A stretch of DNA of 64,000 bases from Trichomonas vaginalis G3 (GCF_026262505.1 NC_067205.1:13454001-13518000), one strand, 5' to 3'. Counted from the stretch's first letter, positions 32,390 through 41,962 are shown. Program-made: numbers and translations. Notes: a model not told the origin generated them from the letters alone.

Positions 32390-33151
32390 ATTTTTGAAAG
32401 GGTGAAACATTATGAATATGTTAATTATATAATAATATGTATTATTATAAAAAAAGAAAATAATGCACGTTAAAATTTTTCTTTCTTGATTTTTTACAAA
32501 ATCTACTTAGAATTATGCAAAATATGACTAAATAATTATAAATTTCAAGTTAAATTTTAATTTTGATAAATAATTTAAATTTCAAAATATCAAGTTCAGT
32601 TCGACTATGTATGTAGTAATTCCTCAATAAAGTGCCAAAACCCTATTAAAATATATGAACATTTTCAACATTTTAATGTTTTTATTTAAAAATTTGTTGG
32701 AATATGAGCTTCAAACAATTATTATGTAAATAAAAATAATTAAATATATGTATTTATTCGTATTACAACCGGAGTAAGTCGATTCTTCCTTTCTTCTACT
32801 GAGTTTTGAATTTGATTTCGAATTGTAAAGAGATTCAAAGGGAAAATACTAGCGGATAAAAACTACCTCCATGAAAGGGTCATAATGGAGTCAAGTTGTA
32901 TTTTTTGATATTTTTTGCTTTTCGAGCCTAAATAGGTAGCCAAGATAATGCCTAAAAATAAGGTTCTAAATTCTGAAGTTTACATGATCCTCTCGTGTGC
33001 ACCCTTAAAGGAAATATTTATTTATCGACTTATTTCATTTTCGGAAATCAAACACAAAATGCAGAGGTTCACAATTAGAATCATTTATCATTAATTTATT
33101 GAAATTAATATTATATTGTATAAAATGTCTCTAAATTATAATATTCATATA

Positions 33152-34690
33152 AGGGCAGTACTTTATTTAAGTTCCCAATTATCCTGATATCTTCATTATT
33201 TATGAAGTTAGATATTTTTTATGAAATAATTTTTTTAATATTTCCTCCATCAAAGATAATTTTGATATACCAGCTGAATTAGTTGATAATAATAATTATA
33301 AATTTGATGGGTGTTTACAAATATTTTCTGAATAACATTTTTTCCTTATGAATATTAGTAAAAAGTTGATAGTCTGCTAGTATTCAACTTAAATATCGAC
33401 ATCAATGATTTTTTAAGGGTCCACTGTAAAAATTGAAAGTCTCTCAAAATTGAGAGGCAATTTGCAAATAATCGTTATCGTCTTTTTTCGAAAATCCACT
33501 TTTCCTAGTGTTCTGATTAATATTTTGTGAATGTAACAATAAAGTATATGTTTTAGTAAGATGATAATACATTCTATCACTTCAAATCACATAAAAATTG
33601 TAAAATCAGCGAGTTTTATAAGAACATGATTTTTTCGAATTTTTTCGCTTCTGGATGCGTGTTTTGAAAAATAGATATTTTCGAATTTTGATTTTAATTT
33701 AAGTATAAATTTTATATTAGGAATTTTTTTGACCTATTTCCAATCATTAATTCCTAAGTTTTTCTAGGAATTTAATTGAGAAGAAATTAGGAAATTCGCT
33801 TTAATGCCATTACATCCTAATATTGTGATGCATGTAGTTTATATTTATTGAGGCTAATGCCGGAATATCGTGCATTTTATAAAAAATTCAAAGAATTGAC
33901 AATTGGATAGCACAAATTTAATTCTCTAGACAAAGTATTATTGTTTATATATTCAAAGCATTATCCTTCGTTTTGAAATGTTGGCCAAAAATTTTCGTGT
34001 TATTTTTTGTGTTTCAGCATAAATTATGTATTGACTTATGAAAGATAAGCATTTTATTCATTATCATAAAGATATACCAAAACAAATTGTTTAAAATTTT
34101 AAAAAATGTGTATTTTAGTGGGTATTATTCTGGCCAATGCCCATTTTTAAACGATTTAATATTGACCATATCAATAGCCAACTCAATGTAAAAATTTAGA
34201 TATAATTTTTTTCATTATTCAAACTTTGATAAATTTTAGTATAATGAATGATTTTGTTTCGTGTATGATACAGAAATGAAAAGCTTGATTAATATCATTT
34301 TGCATTTTTTCAAGAATGTTAGAGTACATCTACATTAAAAAATCGGATTCGAATTGCGATACTGCATCAAATTGTTGCACATCTGATAAGGATCTCAAAA
34401 GAGTAAAGTCAATTTTTTTGTGTTTTTTTAAGTTTTGGGCCTTAGTAAAAACACCATCTTGAGCAATATTTTTGGGACGACGATAGGCCTTATTTGGCCT
34501 TATAGTGTCCCCTTAAAGATTTTAAAATATATCTAAATTTCATTTCTGAAAAATCATCGAATTTTGATTGAAAACTAATTAACCACTAACATAAATAATA
34601 ATTATTAATACAATAGGTGGAGAATATCTTTCAGTTAAAAATAAAATTAACTGACACTTTTTTCTTAAAATTCGACCACAGTATTGCCCT
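33152..34690. mobile_element. Degraded inverted-repeat element carrying a nested insertion
   Basis: AGGGCAGTACTTT at the left and, reverse-complemented, AGGGCAATACTGT at the right make imperfect termini. Most of the interior is the younger element 33416-34513; without it the outer element would be about 440 bp. No ORF. Flanks do not give a clean TA duplication, so this call is weaker. Confidence 0.35.
33416..34513. mobile_element. TA-flanked inverted-repeat element, 1.1 kb, nested
   Basis: AGGGTCCACT at the left end is matched by AGTGTCCCCT at the right (8 of 10 positions), with TA on both sides (33414-33415 and 34514-34515). No transposase ORF. A hairpin TCTCAAAATTGAGA lies near the left end (about 33440-33455). 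Confidence 0.5.
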
Positions 34691-34970
34691 TTTAACTTAT
34701 ACTTATTTATTCATTATGCCAGAGATTAAACAAAAATTGATCCCCATCATTCAATTGATAAAATGTTCTCAAAACATATATTTGTAAACATCATAATTTA
34801 TAAAAAACATTCAAAATTCTGAGGCATTCAATATTTCTAGAATACTGATTAATATTAATATATTAATATTTTCTAAATTTTTTTGCTTGATATTTTCAAT
34901 GGTAATCGATTCGTAAACAATTGAAAATTGAAAACTTATCTCACTAAAAATTTTTCATTATTTTTTTTGA

Positions 34971-35447
34971 ATGTTTGCTTCAAGTGAGAGCCTATCAAAG
35001 AACAAGTTTTCTTATGCCGATGACCGCCGCTTAAAGAAATGGGTAAAGATACTTGAAAATAACTGGAAGGAGATTGCAGAAAAAATGCATAATAAGAATG
35101 CAAGACAATGCAAAGATCGATGGGAAAAATACTTATCTCCAAATGTTAAAAGTGAGCCTTTTAGCATTGATGAAGATATTGCAATTCTGAACAATTATCA
35201 AGTAATTGGTCCAAAATGGATTGAAATGTCAAAATTAATTCCAGGTAGATCTGATGTTAGCCTTAAGTCGAGATACAAATTATTACAAAGACACGGGAAA
35301 ACCTTGGAAATGCTTTTAAAAGTTAAATCTAATATGATTAAAATAGAAAATGAAGAAAAATTAGAAACCCAAGATGCTTTACTCCAGCTTGATGAATTGT
35401 TTAATACAAGTGATCCATTATTGGAAGATTTCGAGTTTGATTTTTAA
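34971..35447 (+). CDS. Two-repeat Myb-type DNA-binding protein, 158 aa
   Basis: Two Myb repeats are visible. The first (about residues 13-60) has the pattern RLKKWVKILENNWKEIAEKM...ARQCKDRWEKYL. The second (about 65-112) has FSIDEDIAILNNYQVIGPKWIEMSKL then GRSDVSLKSRYKLL. The Trp/aromatic spacing and the recognition-helix basic residues fit R2R3 Myb proteins, which in trichomonads include promoter-specific regulators. After the repeats comes a helical segment and an acidic C-terminus (TSDPLLEDFEFDF) that could be an activation tail. The start is the ATG at 34971, with TCATTAT about 15 bases upstream. The target genes are not known. Confidence 0.85.
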   Translation: MFASSESLSKNKFSYADDRRLKKWVKILENNWKEIAEKMHNKNARQCKDRWEKYLSPNVKSEPFSIDEDIAILNNYQVIGPKWIEMSKLIPGRSDVSLKSRYKLLQRHGKTLEMLLKVKSNMIKIENEEKLETQDALLQLDELFNTSDPLLEDFEFDF

Positions 35448-36255
35448 TTATTAAAAAAGAACTGATTGTTACTTTATTAAATTCAATATGTTTTATTTTT
35501 CTATTTTGTTTTATAAACATTTCGAATTTAGGATTTAGAATTTATTTAGCTTATATGCTATGAACATGACCATTATTATATGTATAATATTATACAGCGT
35601 TTCGAGCCAATTAATTCAAGATTTTTAGGTATATTTTTTTTTATGATTTTTTTCGGCCAATCAACATACTTTCTAGAAATATTTTGCAAACATACATTGA
35701 TAAATATGAAAAATCACTCAGTAAGAGCAAATATCAAACATACAAGATATTTTATTCATCAAACTTTATTCTTTATCTAAAAATACCATAAGACAAATCA
35801 ACATGTTTTGGATAATGGGTCGGGGCAAAAAATCAACAGATAACCTTCTCAAAATTATAATTGTTCGAGAGGAGGTGTTCAATATTTTGATTAAAACCGT
35901 AAGAAAGTGGAAGTTCACTTTTTTTGAAGAGGTTAGTTTACAAAGGGAATTAACAAATAATTAGATAACTTGGGTGGTAACTTCTTCTAGAAGAATAAGA
36001 TATATATTTATTTGCTTTCATTCAATTTCAACTTCATCAAAATTCCTGATTTCAAAAAAACATGATAAAATTAATATATAACATGCAACTATATGTGTTG
36101 TAAACAGAAATTCATCAAAAGTGACACCTCAGAAAAGCTAAAATATTGAATTTTTGGAACTTTTGATAGAGCACGTTTTTAAATATTAATTAAAGTAAAT
36201 GTATATTTTGTAAAGATTCTTTTTAATAAAAAATAAAATTTTGAAGAAGAACACA
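35448..36255. other. Intergenic DNA left of the hairpin-array element
   Basis: No gene is recognised; the 66-codon frame at 35580 is low-complexity. A sequence at about 36096-36126 ending AAATTCATCAAAAGTGACA recurs inverted at about 39189-39226 on the other side of the hairpin-array element, so that element's outer limits may lie here. Confidence 0.5.
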
Positions 36256-36708
36256 AAATCTTCTGAAAAATAATATCACATAAACTCATATTATTTTCTA
36301 ATATATAACTATTTTATATAAAAATCAAATTCAATGATCTTAAAAGCGAAGGATAAACCTCAAAATTTACGAATATAATGAGTGGGAATATAATGCTTAT
36401 CTATCATAAAACCATATGAAATATCAATTTTTGCTTTACGCCTAATTTTTGACGACAATTAGCAAAAATGTTAAATTTTAACACTCAGTCCATTTGAATA
36501 TGAAAAATAAAATTGACTTTGATTAAATGTTTTTATTTATCATGCAATTCTTCTTGCGACCAAAGATTTGAATAAAATTTCAAAAAATAAGATAGCTTAA
36601 AAAATAATATACGGTAGTGTTTACTAATAGATGAATAGTATATAAATTCTATTAAAATGGATTTGATCCAAAAAAATATATAAAATTTGATCATAAATAA
36701 AATCGTTT
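36256..36708. repeat. Left long inverted repeat
   Basis: It is the reverse complement of 38595-39048 with only scattered differences; for example the ACGGTAGTGTTTACTAATAG stretch is identical in both. Confidence 0.9.
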
Positions 36709-36806
36709 TAAATTCCTTCTTCATTTAAATTATAACAATTATTTTTGATTTTTATTTATCATCCACATTCAAATTTGAATCTTATCACAAAAGAAGGACC
36801 ACTTTT

Positions 36807-37310
36807 ATGACTACTGCCAAATCTATAAGCAGAGAATGGCTATTTGAAGCTAAAAGAAGAATAGAAGAAGGTGAATCTTACAAAAGTGTGGGAAAGGAAG
36901 TTGAATTGGAAAATGGTAAAATTAAATTGAATGTTGCCGAAAATACAATAAGAAGAGCATTTCAACTTCAAGAAATCGAATTACCAAAAGTTAGTCGCGG
37001 CAGAAAACCAAATCCACCAACATTTGAGCAAAAACAATTAATTAATTCTTGTGTTTCACAATATAAAGGAGGAATTTCAAAAACTTATTTATTGATTAAA
37101 AGGTTTCAAAATATTGCTCAAAATCCCGATTGTGAGAAAGAAAAAGAAGAAATTGCAAAAGAATTTGAAAATATAGAAGATTTGACAAAAGATCAAATTT
37201 TTGACAATTTACAAAAAATAAAGCATCATCAAGTGGAAAAATTTATGATGGAATCAGGTTTATCTTCAAAAAAACCACTACCAAATATCGTGCCATATCA
37301 AAGAATTTGA
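36807..37310 (+). CDS. Small DNA-binding-type protein of the hairpin-array element, 167 aa
   Basis: It starts at ATG 36807. The N-terminal part (residues 5-50) has helices with EWLFEAKRRIEEGESYKSVG and VAENTIRRAFQ, resembling a helix-turn-helix. Next is a basic hook KVSRGRKPNPPTFEQKQLI and a second helical pair (about 68-95), the arrangement of the paired-type DNA-binding half of Tc1/mariner-like transposases. The rest is a charged, coiled-coil-like helix and no catalytic DDE domain follows, so it could be a shortened transposase or a regulator. The stop codon falls inside the first hairpin of the array (37284-37327), so gene and array probably share a transcript. Function not known. Confidence 0.6.
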   Translation: MTTAKSISREWLFEAKRRIEEGESYKSVGKEVELENGKIKLNVAENTIRRAFQLQEIELPKVSRGRKPNPPTFEQKQLINSCVSQYKGGISKTYLLIKRFQNIAQNPDCEKEKEEIAKEFENIEDLTKDQIFDNLQKIKHHQVEKFMMESGLSSKKPLPNIVPYQRI

Positions 37311-38376
37311 TATGGCACTGCGATATTCATTACCTTCATGGTAATGTTTCTTTTCCATTTTTTGCCATCTCGTAAACGAAAAAGAGGATTTGACGCAGTC
37401 AAATCCTCTCTCTCAAAAAGTGGACTTTACATGGCAAATTTCAAATGCATGTAAGGTCCACTTTGATCAGTTTCAGGATGGAATTGGAGGCCATGAGGTA
37501 CTGACATTGCATCAGTATCTCATAGCCTCCAATCCCTTCAAAAAATGGGAGAAACTTTGGTCGAATAATTTAACATTCGGCCAAAGTTTCTCCCATAATT
37601 AATGAGAATGAAAGGGTAAGAGGCATATAGGGTCACTATATACCTCTTACCCTTTCATTTTCATTTGGAGGTCAACAAACCCGGAGTTAATTGCAAACAA
37701 TTAACTCCAAATTTGTTTATGTTAAGGAAGGAATTGGAGGGTAAGAGGTACATAGTATGAATATGTACCTCTTACCCTGCAATTCCTTCTAGAAAGTTCC
37801 AAAACTTTGGGTTAATAGTTTGCAATTAACCCAAAGTTTTGGAACTTTCAAGTGGAGATGGAAGGCTTTGGGGTATACATTAATATAATATACCTCAAAG
37901 CCTTCCATCTCCACTACAAATGTGAGAAACTTTGTCCGAATAGTTTAACATTCGGACAAAGTTTCTCCCATCTTTCAATGTAATTGCTACCCGTGAGGTA
38001 CTGACTTGAAGTCAGTGCTTCACAGGTAGCAATATCCAAAAATTTAAAAACATTTTATCAGTTCGTTAGAGAACTAGAGCCTCCTAGGTACTGAACCAGA
38101 ATCAGTGCCTAGGGGACTCTAGTGATCTATATAAATCTGAGAAACTTTGAGGAAATTGTTCGACATTTCCTCAAAGTTTCTCAGCAATTTAGCGAGGAAT
38201 GTTCGTTATCGTGTAGATATTTATAATATATACATGATAACAAACATTCCCCGCTAAAAGATGTAAAATCTTATAAGAAATAATTGCAAAAGAATAACAA
38301 ATTGCAACAAATTTTATATGAAACTGAACCTTATGAGGTAGTGATTCAAGATCACCGCCTCATAAGATTCAGTTTC
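37284..38376. repeat. Array of 17 consecutive hairpins
   Basis: Hairpins lie at 37284-37327, 37328-37346, 37383-37409, 37418-37464, 37483-37533, 37545-37596, 37601-37665, 37674-37717, 37727-37789, 37792-37849, 37851-37915, 37920-37971, 37983-38033, 38073-38123, 38137-38184, 38188-38258 and 38320-38376. Stems are 7 to about 30 bp, mostly 18-26, with loops usually of 3-8 bases. Three classes recur. One has AACTTTG arms with an AxTTTAAC-like loop (37545, 37792, 37920, 38137). One has GAGGTACTGA-like arms with one C.A mismatch and G.U pairs (37483, 37983, 38073, 38320). One has GGTAAGAGGTA or GGCTTTGGGGTA arms (37601, 37727, 37851). It is not a CRISPR: no constant repeat or spacer pattern. Confidence 0.9.
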
Positions 38377-38594
38377 AATCTCAAGTATCTCAAAAGTAAG
38401 GCTTTATTTTTTGCCATGTAAAGTGTCACTTTTCCTGTCAAACCGCTTTTATCGTTTTCGTTTACAACATCCTAACGAATTATTCGAAGTTTCAAAATTT
38501 TGGTACGAGCCAGAATGCAAAAATGGGAGTTATATATCAAAGACGAATGAGTCTTAGCAAAATTTGAATAATTACATCATTTTAAATGACTACT

Positions 38595-39048
38595 AAACAA
38601 TTTTATTTATGATCAAATTTTATATATTTTTTTGGATCAAATCCATTTTAATAGAATTTATATACTATTCATCTATTAGTAAACACTACCGTATATTATT
38701 TTTTAAGCTATCTTATTTTTTGAACTTTTAGTCAAAGCTTTGGTCGCAAGAAGAATTGCATGATAAATAAAAACATTTAATCAAAGTCAATTTTATTTTT
38801 CATATTCAAATGGACTGAGTGTTAAAATTTAACATTTTTTGCTAATTGTCGTCAAAAATTAGGCGTAAAGCAAAAATTGATATTTCATATGGTTTTATGA
38901 TAGATAAGCATTATATTCCCACTCATTATATTCGTAAATTTTGAGGTTTATCCTTCGCTTTTAAGATCATTGAATTTGATTTTTATATAAAATAGTTATA
39001 TATTAGAAAATAATATGAGTTTATGTGATATTATTTTTCAGAAGATTT
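38595..39048. repeat. Right long inverted repeat
   Basis: The inverted counterpart of 36256-36708. Confidence 0.9.
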
Positions 39049-39993
39049 CATTCTATATGCCTATGAAAAGCACTCTCAAAACTAACTTTTTCCTAATTAT
39101 AATTAAATCTAGAATATTGTATTATGCTTAGTATTATTTCATTTTTCTCATTCAATTTAGAATTTACAAATGTCAAAAAATTGAGAACTGTCACTTTTGA
39201 TGAATTTCTGTTTATTACAATATGCAGTATGGAATTATTTAGATAAGTAATTTGTTCACAAATATTTGTTTATCACATAATCAATTTAATCAAACGATCC
39301 TAATATAAAATTTATAAATACTCACCTATGACAATAATTTTAGCCATACAATATTCAGCAATTTTAATTATTATTTTTATATTTTTTTTAACTTTCTTTA
39401 TTTTAGTAGGGCACACACTCAGTATTAATCAGTAGGTCACTAAATTTTTTTCACATAAGTAATGCCTCTGTTTCATTTGTATAATTTTTATCACTTATCG
39501 GCAAAACTATGCTTTCATATATTAAACAAACGAAAGTGACAAATTTTGATGAAAATATCATCTTTAGATTAAATAATTATTGAATATTTTCTGATCTTTC
39601 GCAATTCAAAAATTCCTAGCAGAGAACATTAAAAGATCAAACTAAGTGCTTATCACAATGTATTGGTATGAAGAAAAAGTCTTATCTTCCAACGAAATAT
39701 ATTGGGATTAAATTTTTGAACAGCTGACTCTTTTATTATACTTTCTTCATTTACACCTGCATCAGCAACCACTAAATAGTGTTGCTATCCATAATAACAA
39801 CAAATTATATGCTATTATTTTTGAAAAATTTTAAAATTTGCGTTAATAACACTGCAGTGCGTGATCACCAGCATTGCCATTGAACATAAAAGCTTTTAGA
39901 CTAGATAATATTTTAATTGTTGAGATAAGCTATTTGTTCAAATGCACACTAATTTTTAATTCAAATTTTCATAAACTTTGACAACAGATATGT
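39049..39993. other. Intergenic DNA right of the hairpin-array element
   Basis: AT-rich; contains AAAGTGACAAATTTTGATGA near 39532 and a GTAGGGCACACA phrase near 39405 resembling the termini of the TA-flanked elements, with GCCCTAC near 40784. No gene recognised. Confidence 0.45.
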
Positions 39994-40197
39994 ATGAATA
40001 CCACTATATCAAAATACACATTAAAACGAATTTTTAATTCAAAGAAATTAAATGTTATATCAATTGACAATTACAGGAATTATTATGCAGATTATTATTT
40101 TCGATTTTTGGGAATTAATACGATAGGAAAAAATTATAGAATTGAGAGAAATGAATTTGCAATCGACCGAAAAACTTTCGGTTTTGTCAAATTATAA
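39994..40197 (+). CDS. Doubtful 67-codon ORF overlapping the TMEM18 start
   Basis: This is an open frame with an ATG at 39994 whose TAA overlaps the ATG of the next gene (TAATG at 40195-40199). It is basic and rich in Tyr/Asn (IDNYRNYYADYYFRFLGINT). No domain. It may be an upstream ORF in a long leader, a small gene, or chance. Confidence 0.25.
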   Translation: MNTTISKYTLKRIFNSKKLNVISIDNYRNYYADYYFRFLGINTIGKNYRIERNEFAIDRKTFGFVKL

Positions 40198-40601
40198 TGC
40201 CTTCTTTAGAGTATCAGGGTTTCTTTCCAATAGAGTCTGATATCTCTATGCTGGACCTAATAATTGCCAAAATTAAAATTGTTGATTTCCATGATCCTCC
40301 AATGTATTTTATTTTTATATTCCACATCATGTCGCTTTTTATTTTAATTAGAACAAGAAACAACATCTACATCTCATCGTTATACTTTGGGTTTATTGTA
40401 TTATGTATATTTGGAACACCAAAAATTAACACTTTTATGATGGCCAACTTCTCAAGCTTTTACTTCTCGACTCCATATTTTGACGAAACGTACATCTTCA
40501 TTTTCGTTTTCTGGACAGTTCCTATGATTTTTAACTGCTTTTTACTTCTATTCTTGATATTTTTCGATATTTGCAAGCAATCTATCGAAAAACTATTTTA
40601 A
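40197..40601 (+). CDS. TMEM18-family membrane protein, 134 aa
   Basis: Three membrane helices are visible: MYFIFIFHIMSLFILI (about 36-51), YISSLYFGFIVLCIFG (58-73) and FIFVFWTVPMIFNCFLLLFL (about 101-120). The signature order FH in helix 1, INxxxxxNFxxF, YFDExxxFIxxxxxxPxxxN and the last helix matches TMEM18, a small nuclear-envelope protein of animals and many protists that can bind DNA through its basic C-terminus. Here the C-terminal basic segment is short (KQSIEKLF). Its length is close to the family's 130-160. Identification is by motif from memory, without a search. Confidence 0.7.
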   Translation: MPSLEYQGFFPIESDISMLDLIIAKIKIVDFHDPPMYFIFIFHIMSLFILIRTRNNIYISSLYFGFIVLCIFGTPKINTFMMANFSSFYFSTPYFDETYIFIFVFWTVPMIFNCFLLLFLIFFDICKQSIEKLF

Positions 40602-40987
40602 TCATATTATTTGTATTTAATAAATTGTTATTGTTTGTTTATATATCCATTTATTTCTATAAGGCCACAAATTTACCGAAAACATACCTCACTTTCAGCA
40701 TAATAAAGAATAGATTTTTAGTAAATACACTATATTTTCCAATAGTTACTTGAATAACTCGATTTTGAAAATAATAATTTTTTTGCCCTACCTTTCCTTT
40801 CGAACCATTATCAACGTCGTGTTTAAGTTACTATTTTTCATAGTTTTCTATAGTAATACATATAACTTTTTATGGATATTATTTTTTACCTTTGCCTAGG
40901 AGAGTATTAGTAAAAAAATCAGCTTATTACTAGTAAAACACGAAATATTTACAAGACAGAGTAGTTTAACTGCAATATTGAACAAAA
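40602..40987. other. Convergent intergenic DNA
   Basis: AT-rich spacer; the phrase TTTGCCCTACC near 40782 resembles termini of the AGGGCA element family. A 60-codon frame at 40571-40753 is a shadow. Confidence 0.45.
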
Positions 40988-41464
40988 TTAATCCTCAAGA
41001 TTGACAAAATCAGCATATCTTTCATCTTTACTTAATGCAGTATTAATTGTATCAAACAGTCCTTTTGCCATTTCTCTGTCTTCATTTGTTAACGGATCTA
41101 AAACGTTGATCATTTCCATTATAACTTCAACTCTCGAATCTTCTTTGAAGCAATTTTGCTCCTTGTCATACTGAGATTGAAAGAGTAAGTCAGCAACTTT
41201 ATAACCTAAGCATCCTTTGACGTTATATTTATTTGCTATTTCTTTCATTGATTCATAACAAGAATATTGAATTGTAGGTAATACAGGAGAATTCTTCATT
41301 ACTATAACTACATTTTTCATGATTTCAGGAAGAGGGATTGATTCTTTGGATAAAATCTCGTTCGTGTTGTTTTGAATCACTGTGGCATCTTCGATCTTTC
41401 CTTCTTTAAAGGCTTTAGCTAAAGTTAAGCTTGTTTCTTCATCAAATAAATAATTAAAACTCAT
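40988..41464 (-). CDS. Unknown 158-aa helical protein, divergent paralogue A
   Basis: A hydrophilic, helix-rich protein with a repeated plan shared with the 41495-41962 gene: SLxLAKAFKEGKIEDATVIxxxxNEIL, a central VVIVMKNSPxLPTIQYSCYESMKEIA segment, then GCLGYKVADLLFQSQYDKEQNCFKEDSRVEVIMEM. The alpha-helical packing recalls an armadillo-like fold, but the family is unknown to me. No signal or membrane segment. Its ATG is 30 bases from that of the neighbour in the opposite direction. Confidence 0.75.
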   Translation of the reverse strand: MSFNYLFDEETSLTLAKAFKEGKIEDATVIQNNTNEILSKESIPLPEIMKNVVIVMKNSPVLPTIQYSCYESMKEIANKYNVKGCLGYKVADLLFQSQYDKEQNCFKEDSRVEVIMEMINVLDPLTNEDREMAKGLFDTINTALSKDERYADFVNLED

Positions 41465-41494
41465 TGTTTTGTCACTTTTATATAAAAATCATTT
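41465..41494. promoter_or_regulatory. 30-bp bidirectional promoter between paralogues
   Basis: The two ATGs point away from each other across 30 bases that hold TCACTTTT (41472-41479, plus strand) and TATATAAA. For the plus gene the initiator-like TCACTTTT lies 16 bases before its ATG; for the minus gene the same bases read AAAAGTGA, 7 bases from its ATG. Confidence 0.5.
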
Positions 41495-41962
41495 ATGTCA
41501 GATAATCCGTTGCTCAAGCCTGAGAAATCGATTAAGTTAGGAAACGACTACACAGCAGGTAAAGTCACAGATCCATCAATTGTTACTGAATCAGTTGAAA
41601 AAATCTTAAAAAACGGATTACTTGAATATCACTATTTAATGAGAAATTTAACTCTCCTTTACTATTATGCTCCATATAAAATCGACTTAAAAGCTGCAAT
41701 CTTAAAAGCTATGATTGACGTTGCAAAGAAATCAGATTATCAAGGAAGCATCAATTTTCAGATAGTTAGACTAATATTCGATTCACAATTCTCACTAAGC
41801 TTGATGTGCCTCAAGGAAAATTCTCATAAAGAAGTTATTGACCAAATGGTATTATTTATGGGTGAACTATCTTCAGAACAAGATAAAAAGAATTGCCAAG
41901 CTCTGCGAATTGTAATACAAAAAGCTCTCAAGGATAATTCAGATTATTCTTTCGTTTTTTAA
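41495..41962 (+). CDS. Unknown 155-aa helical protein, divergent paralogue B
   Basis: Paralogue of the 40988-41464 gene: SIKLGNDYTAGKVTDPSIVTESVEKIL, MRNLTLLYYYAPYKIDLKAAILKAM and GSINFQIVRLIFDSQFSLSLMCLKENSHKEVIDQM align with its neighbour's segments in order. Divergence is high, so the duplication is old. No domain recognised. Probably co-regulated with its neighbour from the 30-base spacer. Confidence 0.75.
   Translation: MSDNPLLKPEKSIKLGNDYTAGKVTDPSIVTESVEKILKNGLLEYHYLMRNLTLLYYYAPYKIDLKAAILKAMIDVAKKSDYQGSINFQIVRLIFDSQFSLSLMCLKENSHKEVIDQMVLFMGELSSEQDKKNCQALRIVIQKALKDNSDYSFVF

Larger units (their letters stand above)
31959..33005. mobile_element. TA-flanked non-autonomous inverted-repeat element, 1.05 kb
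   Basis: AGGGTGCAC at 31959-31967 is matched by GTGCACCCT at 32997-33005, and both ends are flanked by TA (CTTTA before, TAAAG after), as for Tc1/mariner-like target duplications. There is no transposase ORF inside. It contains a 32-bp direct repeat (31970-32001 and 32358-32389). Confidence 0.65.
36256..39048. mobile_element. Long-inverted-repeat element with a HTH-type gene and a 17-hairpin array
   Basis: About 453-bp inverted repeats (36256-36708 and 38595-39048), roughly 95% identical by eye, bound a unit of 2.8 kb. It contains one protein gene (36807-37310) and immediately after it a run of 17 hairpins (37284-38376). There is no recognised DDE catalytic domain, so it does not look autonomous. 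No clean target duplication is seen at the 453-bp ends; a further inverted match just outside (about 36096-36126 and 39189-39226) suggests that the original ends lie further out. Long terminal repeats recall Mutator-like or foldback elements. I know of no described element of this composition. Confidence 0.7.

Noticed and set aside
35580-35780. 66-codon ORF after the Myb gene
   Set aside because: Low-complexity frame in AT-rich DNA, without an initiator motif or domain.
38320-38376. Similarity of a hairpin arm (TGAGGTAGTGAT) to the let-7 microRNA start
   Set aside because: An eight-base match in a short sequence from a distant protist is expected by chance and does not indicate homology; only the hairpin architecture is reported.
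37284-38376. CRISPR array
   Set aside because: There is no constant repeat separated by unique spacers; the units are different palindromes, and the setting is eukaryotic.
39405-40790. A further element bounded by GTAGGGCA and TGCCCTAC around the TMEM18 gene
   Set aside because: Only eight bases match at the ends and flanks give no duplication; it is too short to support an element.
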